Shown here one piece after another: positions 1 through 5,990 of a DNA stretch of 10,373 bases. Made by a program: the position numbers and the translations under genes. Position 1 is the stretch's first letter, and each line of letters begins with the position of its first letter. The notes below the pieces were generated by a model. The model was given only the letters and a program-made list of their open reading frames with translations, did no database searches and was not told where the DNA came from. The stretch comes from Stephanodiscus triporus (Eukaryota > Bacillariophyta > Thalassiosirophyceae > Thalassiosirales > Thalassiosiraceae), in NCBI GenBank assembly GCA_036939755.1, contig JALLAZ010001071.1, forward strand, positions 1 through 10,373, in the 5' to 3' direction.

Positions 1-659
1 TGCGGCGGCCATGGTTGTCATGGATTTTGCGGTAAAATGGTGTGCGCCAAAAAAACAAAAAAATCCATCACGTAGGAATACTACCAATACCAATTTAGAC
101 CTAACTACCTATGACGAGCGAGAATTTCTGTCGTCAGGCGTTCTTAGTGCTGCGTGTTATATGGTATCTGATTTTTGTTGGGCCTACGCATGAGCGGCCA
201 TACTTAATTTCTCTTTATTTAATATAAATTCCGACGTGAACTATTTTTTTAGGCACGCCCGTCCAAGAAATTCATGTTTGCCGTATGTAGACCAATACCT
301 TTAAGTTCGTGGCCATAGTTTTTACTAAAAAAAAGGCCAAAAATACAACTACGATTAGCTTTATCTCCTCAAATAAATGAGTTTTCCCAAAAAGTCCTGG
401 TAATTTTGAACATTTTTGCTTTTGGAGCATGTCTGTGCGACAAAAATTACACAATTATGGATTTGTAAGCCACATACTTTTTGACTATGCTGGTACAGGT
501 TATGAGCTTAGCCAACCTCCACAGCGAAGTACTCTAGTACTTAGCCGGCCGGATCCGCGGGCCCCCCAGCCACGCAAACCCAACTCACAATTCAGTCAAC
601 TCAAGAGTGCCCTATCTGCGAGGCGACCGCCCAGAACGAGGCTACCAACTGTATCAGGC
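1..659. other. Non-coding stretch, no supportable gene
   Basis: I see no recognisable gene here. Short ORFs exist on both strands (for example 11-193 on plus and 272-454 on minus), but none resembles a known family and their composition is not clearly coding. Bases 1-430 are AT-rich with several A or T runs. The part from about 565 to 659 is C/A-rich and resembles the 5' leader of the small ORF that begins at 660. A short inverted repeat and a cluster of overlapping palindromes lie at 527-564. Confidence 0.5.
527..542. repeat. Perfect 7-bp inverted repeat AAGTACT-CT-AGTACTT
   Basis: Arms 527-533 and 536-542 are exact reverse complements separated by two bases. Overlapping six-base palindromes follow immediately: GCCGGC 544-549, CGGCCG 546-551, GGATCC 551-556, CCGCGG 555-560 and GGGCCC 559-564. 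The arrangement is seen directly. No function can be assigned from sequence. Confidence 0.6.
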
Positions 660-833
660 ATGTTTTCATTGAACCCCGACGGCGGAAGTGGCGAATCATC
701 CTCACGTAGTGGATCCTCTTGGAAAGTTCCACTCAAATTTTTTGGCAATTTATTCGCCACCTTCGTCGCGGTTCGATTGTTGCATGTTTTTTGGGGCAAT
801 ACGAAGGAATCACACAAGGCTATCGAGAATTAA
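660..833 (+). CDS. Possible small single-span membrane protein (57 aa)
   Basis: I do not recognise this gene with any certainty. From the ATG at 660 a 57-residue protein can be read. Residues 1-20 are Ser/Gly-rich and polar, residues about 24-45 are a hydrophobic segment (LKFFGNLFATFVAVRLLHVF) containing one Arg, and a short polar tail follows. This is the layout of a small tail-anchored protein. Plant Tom6-like subunits of the mitochondrial outer-membrane translocase have a comparable size and an Arg inside the anchor, but the resemblance is too weak to name it. The frame is open further upstream to an ATG at 429. I prefer 660 because the intervening translation is Pro/Arg/Ser-rich and the DNA before 660 looks like a C/A-rich leader. 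It ends 126 bases before the XPA-like gene on the same strand. It could be a chance ORF. Confidence 0.3.
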   Translation: MFSLNPDGGSGESSSRSGSSWKVPLKFFGNLFATFVAVRLLHVFWGNTKESHKAIEN

Positions 834-959
834 GATTTTTCTTCTCGGTAGGTGCAAAATTTATTGGAGGAACGAGGGACTGTGTTGGGAGGTTGAATCG
901 TGGTGGGTTACGGTTGGGTAGATACGAGAACGTAGGAGCCGAGTTCATTGCGAAAAACA

Positions 960-1577
960 ATGACGCTCACCGAGGAGCAGCTCAAGAGGATGGAGGAAAA
1001 TAGGCAAAGAGCATTGGAAATAAAAAGAAAGAGAGAATCAGAAAATGCACCGAAAGAAAGAATGATTGCTGCCGGGGATTCACCCAATATCTTTGACGCC
1101 GGAGGATTTGTTGGCAAGTCTTCAGAGAAAATTGAATCGCAGAGTAAAAGAATTAGACAGGATGATGGATCCAAGGAGACTTTGATGGGATCCAAGAGAG
1201 GTGTAATTGGGGAGGGACATGAAAGCACAAAAATCTCTTCTAATAATAGGGCTGATGCTTCGATCGAAGATGTGAATGATAACGATGAGTCTTCCCTGGA
1301 AGACTTTGAGAAAAACGCAACGCCCTACATTTCCCAAGCTGAGGCGCAACGCACGTACTGCATACCACTGGGGACACTAGCGGTATGTTCATACATCGAA
1401 AAGGACAATCCGCGGAAAAGTGGGTGGTCAAAAATGAAGCTGTATGTTAGGAGTGAGGTGCGTCGGAGGGCAAGGAAAAGATTCGGGGGAATGGAGGGAC
1501 TGATCAAAGAGCGTGAGAAGAGGAAGAAGAAGAGGTTTGAGAAGGATTTAGAGGAGACGAAGGATGTATTTCGCTAG
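960..1577 (+). CDS. XPA-family DNA repair protein lacking the zinc finger
   Basis: XPA (Rad14 in yeast) is the nucleotide-excision-repair scaffold that binds damaged DNA junctions together with RPA and TFIIH in the nucleus. The 205-residue product has three parts in the XPA order. Residues 3-27 (LTEEQLKRMEENRQRALEIK) resemble the RPA32-binding helix shared by XPA and SMARCAL1. Residues 46-50 (DAGGF) match the D-x-G-G-F element that precedes the zinc finger in XPA. Residues about 124-205 align with the XPA C-terminal domain: AEAQRTY for TEAKQEY, then DNPRKSGWSKMKLY for KNPHHSQWGDMKLY, then a long Lys/Arg-rich helix. The C4 zinc finger expected between these parts is absent. The linker is Ser/Asp/Glu-rich without cysteine, and the only cysteines (134, 143) lie inside the C-terminal domain. 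The TFIIH-binding tail is also missing; human XPA is 273 residues. The start is the ATG at 960. No intron is needed. The family call is confident; an active role in repair is inferred. Confidence 0.82.
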   Translation: MTLTEEQLKRMEENRQRALEIKRKRESENAPKERMIAAGDSPNIFDAGGFVGKSSEKIESQSKRIRQDDGSKETLMGSKRGVIGEGHESTKISSNNRADASIEDVNDNDESSLEDFEKNATPYISQAEAQRTYCIPLGTLAVCSYIEKDNPRKSGWSKMKLYVRSEVRRRARKRFGGMEGLIKEREKRKKKRFEKDLEETKDVFR

Positions 1578-2706
1578 ATGCACGGATGCAGAGGGGTGTG
1601 GCTGGGGTAGGGGGAGTCGCTTAAAAGCGTTTTGAACTTTGTGATAACTTTTTGGAGATTAGTACTCATTTATTTGCTAGATACAATACGATGGTGTAGT
1701 CCTGATCCAAAGTCTTGATGAAAAAATTGTTCGTTAAGATAGCAAAAATGCTACATTTATTACCAACCCGATCCACATTACGCTGCCTCCATCACGCTCC
1801 GAGGACTCGGATACAAATTCCCCAAAACCACTTGGCGCCTCAATATGTCAAGTTGCTCCACCCCCTCTCGGAATGCCAATTCTGCCTCGTTTCTTCATGA
1901 TGAAAAAATGCATATAAAAATATATTATTGTGATTGTTTGTGATGTGGACGGGTTGTCGAACAGAACAGAGGGGGGGCGACACAACAGCATGATAATCAC
2001 GGAGAGGTATGTGCAGACAGCGAGCGAGGTGAGGAACAGACAACGATCAAACTCCAATCATTAAATTTCGCCACTACCCCGTCGTCACTCACCCTGTCAA
2101 ATCTCGATTGTTTCGAAATCCAATCTTCACTCGTCTGATAGCGTACAGCCGGAAGTTATAATTGTCTACCTTTCTTGCCTCGCGTAGCAAGGATCTGAAT
2201 AAAGATAGAGAGGCATTGAACGCGGACATGATTCGATGAAAGACAAGCCACGTACGACAGGATGCGGTAGTCTTGCCGAGGACGACAAACGAGAAGTATT
2301 TACTCCTAATTGAAATGTGTCAAGTGAAGACTTCCGCTGCGCGCATAGAGGAGTAGATCCGAATGCCAAGAGTGGTCACAGACGCAGCAACACCCCATGC
2401 GTCCAGTAAGGTAGATTCGTTGTATGTAGAGTAGCGCTGAAGTTCGTTTCGCTCTACGTTATGGTACGATGCGTAGAGTAGATTTTTGGGTGGTTGCCGG
2501 CGGCCGGCGGCGCGCGTTGGATTCGGCCGAACACACTCCAAAGGCGGGAACTCCAGGAGGTAGGGGACCGGAGTGCCAAGCCTGTTACGTACATCATCAG
2601 AGACTCATATGCCGCCAAACCCACAGCAAACCAAGTGGGTAGCTTAAGTGTTGAACATCGTTCTCAACTTAAGCCCGCCTTTGCCAAGTGAACTACATCC
2701 TTCGAA
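1578..2706. other. Intergenic region, no supportable gene
   Basis: About 1.1 kb between the XPA-like gene and the dehydrogenase-like gene. Short ORFs occur on both strands, but none is recognisable or has coding-like composition. A small CGCTT-AA-AAGCG inverted repeat at 1618-1629 lies about 40 bases after the XPA-like stop and could belong to its 3' end. A TATAAAAA-like sequence lies near 1914-1921, and a GC-rich patch (GCCGGCGGCCGGC) lies near 2497-2515. The last few hundred bases presumably contain the promoter and 5' leader of the gene starting at 2707. No RNA gene was seen. Confidence 0.5.
2642..2674. repeat. Inverted repeat just upstream of the SDR start
   Basis: GCTTAAGT at 2642-2649 is the exact reverse complement of ACTTAAGC at 2667-2674. 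A 17-base spacer with further partial complementarity (TTGA/TCAA) separates the arms. It lies 32 bases before the ATG at 2707, so it would fall in the 5' leader or core promoter. The structure is seen directly; a regulatory role is only a possibility. Confidence 0.5.
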
Positions 2707-3949
2707 ATGTTGCGGACAGAGCTTTGTATCTTGACTTGGACGCCTTTCTTCGCATCCACTTTCCTGTCGACGCCGGTCGAAGGGTTCGAAGGATGTCTAA
2801 GTTGGGGTGGCTCTCGACGAAGGGCATCAAGGTGCCAAATGCAGATGAACTTGCCGGGACAATTATCAAAAAAGGTCATCGTGACGGGAGCGGGTGCGTT
2901 TGGCTCTTGCATGTCAATATCGTGATCTGCCGATCGATCATTTGTTTCATCCAGTTGTTACTCTCTGCTGTCATTGCAATCAGCCGGACGCACTGGATCC
3001 CTCGTGTTCTCCCTCCTTGACACCGATCCTCGCTTTGACGTCGTGGGTCTCGTCCGCAGCGAGGAGAGTGCCAAAAAGCTCATAGCCAAAACGGATTGCC
3101 TTCTTGAGGAAGTGGTGATTTCGGACGTGACCCAGATGCAATTCGACAAAGTTCATGACCGGGATACGCATCCATGGCCGCATGCATTGGATAACGCAGA
3201 GGCCATGGTCATTTGTACGTCGGCGGTACCCCAGGTTAGCAAAATTTCTATTATAAAAGCGATCCTAAAAATACCAATCAATATTCTGACGCGCAAGAAG
3301 AAGGCAATAAACTTCCGAGACTTGCAATTCAAATACAAGCCTGGTCAATACCCAGAGATGGTGGATTACGTCGGACTGAAGAAACAGATTGATTTTGCAA
3401 AGACTTTAGGGGTAAAACATGTGGTATGTATGCTGTGAAGTTTATATAAATGGGTTTTTCTAAATTCGGCCTCTTTAACACGTTATACATGTGATAAAAC
3501 AGGTGCTTGTGAGCTCCATGGGAGTGCTGGATTCAAATAATTTCTTAAATCAGATCGGCAAAGATAAATATGGCAATGGGCATGGAGATATACTAATTTG
3601 GAAACGCAAGGCTGAGAAATACCTGTGTCTTAGTGGTTTGCAATACACGATCATCCACCCGGGAGGTCTCGTGGATACGGAACCATCCAAGATGGAACTT
3701 GTGCTAGATGTAGACGACAAGTTGATGACGATGGAAAAGAAGTCTATCTCTCGGGGAGATGTGGCAAATCTATGCATTGCAGCTTTGACTGAGAGTGGAG
3801 ATAGGTCTGTATCATTTGATTGTATTGGGAAAGAGATAGATGCTGTAGAAGGAGGAGACTCGACTGTTGTCAGTGCAGAGGAAGCTTTTCGGCAATTTTT
3901 ATCGTCGGGTAAAACTGCAGACTACACGTTAGGGCCAACGGGGATGTAA
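2707..3949 (+). CDS. Atypical SDR / NAD(P)-binding Rossmann protein (At5g02240-like), three exons
   Basis: Exons 2707-2893, 2984-3423 and 3503-3949 join in frame to give 357 residues. The product belongs to the NmrA-like atypical short-chain dehydrogenase/reductases and closely resembles Arabidopsis At5g02240, an NADP-binding protein of unclear substrate. Residues 56-67 (KVIVTGAAGRTG) form the first strand and dinucleotide-binding glycine loop, completed only by splicing. GLVRS at 84-88 is the second strand with an Arg suited to NADP. TSAVP is at 141-145, PGQYPEMVDYVGLKKQID at 182-199, GVKHVVLVSSMG at 205-216, WKRKAEKYL at 242-250, and YTIIHPGGL at 257-265. Compared with At5g02240 there is an insert at about 147-178. 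The N-terminal ~55 residues are extra. Residues 5-20 are hydrophobic and FFASTFL is reminiscent of the diatom ASAF signal/transit boundary, so plastid targeting is plausible. In-frame TGA at 2689-2691 supports the start, unless an unseen 5' exon exists. Confidence 0.85.
2894..2983 (+). other. Intron 1 of the SDR gene (90 bases)
   Basis: It begins GTGCGT and ends CAATCAG. It splits the codon for residue 63, using G2893 plus C2984-C2985. Removing it restores the glycine loop GAAGRTG, which aligns with GASGRTG in At5g02240. Without splicing the exon 1 frame stops at 2923-2925. The boundary rests on protein homology and the GT-AG rule. Confidence 0.85.
3424..3502 (+). other. Intron 2 of the SDR gene (79 bases)
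   Basis: It begins GTATGT and ends AAAACAG, between codons 209 and 210 (phase 0). Splicing gives GVKHVVLVSSMG, which aligns with GVKHIVVVGSMG in At5g02240. Unspliced, the frame stops at 3436-3438. The AT-rich content and short length are typical of diatom introns. Confidence 0.88.
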
Positions 3950-4621
3950 AGTTCCCAAGAGGTGAAATTGTGGTTGGAAAGCGAAAATGATATTTTTTTT
4001 TGGTACGTGAAATTGTATCAGTATAATGATGTACCTACATAAACCAATCAACTTATTGATTTAACCATGAGTTTCGGACGTTATGATAGCGAGATAACCG
4101 ATAACCCCTATAAATGTCCTCACGGCAAACGGCTCCCCCAGTGTGGTGGCGTTTATTGGCGTGTCAACGAGGATTCACACATTATTACTACGTTAATATT
4201 CAAAGACAAAACAATAAGTCACGAATGGAAAATGGAAAACGAAAAAGTGATCCATTAGTCCCTCACCTAAAACCTCAGTGTTCTCTGTATTGGAGATGAC
4301 AATCAAAATTGGTGCCATTTGCGACTGCGAGTGGTATTAGTTGATTAAGACGGAACCTTAACATGGAAGATATTATTCTTGTTCAGAGTCCAGTCTCTAC
4401 CCCATCTCCCATCTCCACTACGATATGGTAGAGAGAGACTTTACTTCCAGGGCGGTCGGGACTTAACAGAATGAGCTTTGAGTTCTTAACCTTTTTTTCG
4501 GTTTTCAGTGCAGTGTAGGCTACGTTTGGGTATCCAAGTATTGGGAGTCTTTAGTGTTTGGTACTAGCTCCCTTCAGCTCAAACAGCAAGAACAACCTCA
4601 CACCTCACCCAACGACCTGCC
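3950..4621. other. Intergenic region with one doubtful ORF and the leader of the next gene
   Basis: The first ~100 bases are the presumed 3' flank of the SDR gene and include a run of nine T. The doubtful ORF at 4067-4258 is listed separately. From about 4570 to 4621 the plus strand is C/A-rich and poor in G and T, as expected for a 5' leader of the gene starting at 4622. I see no convincing core promoter element. Confidence 0.45.
4067..4258 (+). CDS. Doubtful 63-aa ORF with a C-P-H-G-x5-C motif
   Basis: I cannot assign a function. The 63-residue translation contains CPHGKRLPQCGG at residues 17-28. This resembles one unit of the repeated C-x-H-G-x5-C-x2-C-G-G cysteine/histidine motif found in multi-copy proteins of many algae, but here only one unit is present and the third cysteine is missing. 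The rest is polar without recognisable domains. It could be a small gene, a fragment of a decayed repeat protein, or a chance ORF. The ATG at 4067 is the first in this frame. Confidence 0.22.
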   Translation: MSFGRYDSEITDNPYKCPHGKRLPQCGGVYWRVNEDSHIITTLIFKDKTISHEWKMENEKVIH

Positions 4622-5200
4622 ATGTTATTGTCCCGATCGATCCTGAGATTCGCCCGCTCCTCCGCCTCCCCGGCGGCGATCGCCTACGGTCCCTACTGCG
4701 CTCTTCCTCCCCACATCATGGCCCATCGCGCCATGGGCACGGCCTCGCCCCCCCCCGCTGTCGCCGCCGCCGACGTCTACCCCCCCTCCGTCTTCGACAA
4801 GATCGTCAGGGTCACGATCATCGACCCCTCCGGAGCCCGTCGGACGATCCCCGCGTACGTCGGCCAATCCCTATACGCCGCGTGCGAAATGAACGGTGTG
4901 GACCTCGGACCCGCCTCGATCGGCGCGCCCCAGCAGAAGGTCCGGAGCGACACGTGGACGGAGCCCCTGTACGGCGAGGGCGCCACGTCGGGATTCGACC
5001 ACGTCCTCCTCCAGGGCGGGAACGAGGGCGTGGGATTGGCGGAGCCGCCCCATTCCAACGAGATCGCTATGCTGGAGAAATACTGGGACGAGGACGAGAT
5101 TTTCCCGGAGAGTCGATTGGCGAGCATGGTGGAGATCAACGATAAAATGGATGGCATGGTGGTGTACGTCCCGGACAGGTTGGTCGATGACATACCCTGA
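4622..5200 (+). CDS. Mitochondrial 2Fe-2S ferredoxin-fold protein without cluster cysteines (complex I C1-FDX-like)
   Basis: The 192-residue product begins with an Arg/Ser/Ala-rich presequence (MLLSRSILRFARSSAS) typical of mitochondrial import. Residues about 60-95 (VRVTIIDPSGARRTIPAYVGQSL then CEMNGVDL) match the first strands and helix of adrenodoxin-type ferredoxins. Residues 164-184 (SRLASMVEINDKMDGMVVYVP) match their C-terminal block SRLGCQ..LDGMVV.LP. The cluster ligands are gone: the fourth-Cys position is Ser168, and the loop that should carry C-x5-C-x2-C has none. Only Cys26 and Cys88 exist, neither in a ligand position. It therefore cannot bind a normal 2Fe-2S cluster. A ferredoxin-like subunit with this feature (C1-FDX) bridges the membrane and matrix arms of complex I in plants and ciliates, and that is the likeliest role. 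The match to that subunit is inferred from fold and missing cysteines. Single exon, GC-rich codons; the start ATG follows a C/A-rich leader. Confidence 0.7.
   Translation: MLLSRSILRFARSSASPAAIAYGPYCALPPHIMAHRAMGTASPPPAVAAADVYPPSVFDKIVRVTIIDPSGARRTIPAYVGQSLYAACEMNGVDLGPASIGAPQQKVRSDTWTEPLYGEGATSGFDHVLLQGGNEGVGLAEPPHSNEIAMLEKYWDEDEIFPESRLASMVEINDKMDGMVVYVPDRLVDDIP

Positions 5201-5235
<35 letters not shown>
5199..5235. repeat. (AG)n microsatellite starting at the stop codon
   Basis: Twelve uninterrupted AG units (5201-5224), then AAA and further GA units to 5235. The repeat overlaps the last two bases of the TGA stop at 5198-5200, so it forms the very start of the 3' untranslated region of the ferredoxin-like gene. 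Confidence 0.95.
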
Positions 5236-5273
5236 TTTGTCTGATGGTGTGCGACACACTTTGCTTTGTGTGG

Positions 5274-5276
<3 letters not shown>

Positions 5277-5304
<28 letters not shown>
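5277..5304. repeat. Poly(G) tract of 28 bases
   Basis: An uninterrupted run of 28 G on the plus strand, preceded by TGGGGA at 5271-5276. It lies 77 bases after the stop codon of the ferredoxin-like gene and is probably transcribed as part of its 3' end. Such a run can form G-quadruplexes, and its true length in the genome may differ from this assembly because polymerases slip on it. Confidence 0.95.
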
Positions 5305-5990
5305 TAATTTCGATTACGTTGACGGCGAAGGAGTCATGGGCATGACACAATCGGAGCAGGGCTATTGAGACCGGTGAACCATCATTTTCGGATATGCCCA
5401 AAGATGATAGAACACATCATAAATGTAAATTTAAGAGAGAGGCTATCCTCCACAACCCATCTTATTGTGCTCCAATGACGCGTTTCGGTTATGGTGTTCG
5501 TTGTGCTGCATGGGTTCGGCTGTTGTGCAATATTCCTAAGCAGCTTGATAGGTCAGTAGGCGATGAAGAAAAAATGGGGATGTGAGAATGTACTTAGTCC
5601 ATAAAATGGTACACTGATGATAATGCGAATAAGCCAGTCATAATGTTAACTAAATAATCCAGCAAATAAGAGATGTCAAAGCAACAGATTTATAACTAGG
5701 TGGATGCCTACAAGCGTTTGTGTGCATCGCTGTCTGAAGTGAATATCTGAACCCCATTTTCGCCACCATAATAACACGCAGTTTAGGCAACGCTCGCAAC
5801 AATTTTCTTTGAATTTGTCAGCCTCGCCACGTTCTGGGTGCAGTCTTGTCATTTGAAATAGCAAATAAATTATCATCGCTGTACAAATTGTCTTGGCACA
5901 TTCTCATGGACGGAGAATTCACTACGAAACAAATACTAGAGTGGGTACTTTGGCTATGGATTGTTGTCTCTTATTAGTCTTAGTGAATCC
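5305..5990. other. Intergenic region between two convergent genes
   Basis: This stretch separates the plus-strand ferredoxin-like gene from the minus-strand SF3B3 gene, so both 3' ends fall in it. It contains the SF3B3-like fragment described separately (about 5453-5597). The remaining ~390 bases up to the SF3B3 stop are AT-richer, with short unrecognised ORFs only (for example 5676-5876 on minus). Confidence 0.5.
5453..5597 (+). pseudogene. Decayed inverted copy of the 3' end of SF3B3
   Basis: The plus strand here resembles the last ~50 codons of the intact SF3B3 gene at 5991-6158, which is on the other strand. The clearest block is 5538-5565 against the reverse complement of 6032-6059, with 24 of 28 bases identical; both encode QLDRSVGD. 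Further upstream SYCAPM at about 5459-5476 matches SYYAPI of SF3B3 in the same frame, and over the following ~60 bases I count about 60% identity. Between the two blocks the copy is 12 bases shorter, which keeps the frame. After QLDRSVGD it loses alignment through small deletions and stops at 5583-5585. The AGAATG...TAG at 5585-5597 still lines up with the SF3B3 terminus. No upstream part of SF3B3 is visible, so this is a partial-copy relic rather than a working gene. Alignment was done by eye. Confidence 0.7.

Noticed and set aside
948..959. Four extra codons (TTG start) before the XPA-like ATG
   Set aside because: TTG is not a normal start in a eukaryotic nuclear gene. The ATG at 960 begins just before the conserved RPA-binding-like helix.
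2688..3020. 110-codon plus-strand ORF overlapping exon 1 and intron 1 of the SDR gene
   Set aside because: It is out of frame with the conserved Rossmann loop and reads through the intron; no family resemblance.
4391..4440. Possible hairpin between GTCTCTACC (4393-4401) and GGTAGAGAGAGAC (4427-4439)
   Set aside because: The arms match only with a two-base bulge and consist of low-complexity CT/AG sequence, so chance pairing is likely.
4558..5145. Overlapping ORFs in other frames across the ferredoxin-like gene, including minus-strand ORFs 4777-5259 and 4871-5401
   Set aside because: Their translations are Arg/Pro-rich or run through the AG and G repeats. The frame starting at 4622 has the presequence and the conserved ferredoxin-type blocks.
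5394..5585. Reading the SF3B3-like relic as a working 63-aa gene
   Set aside because: Only the terminal ~35 residues resemble SF3B3. The part before about 5450 shows no homology and the end is shifted by small deletions, so a broken fragment is the simpler reading.
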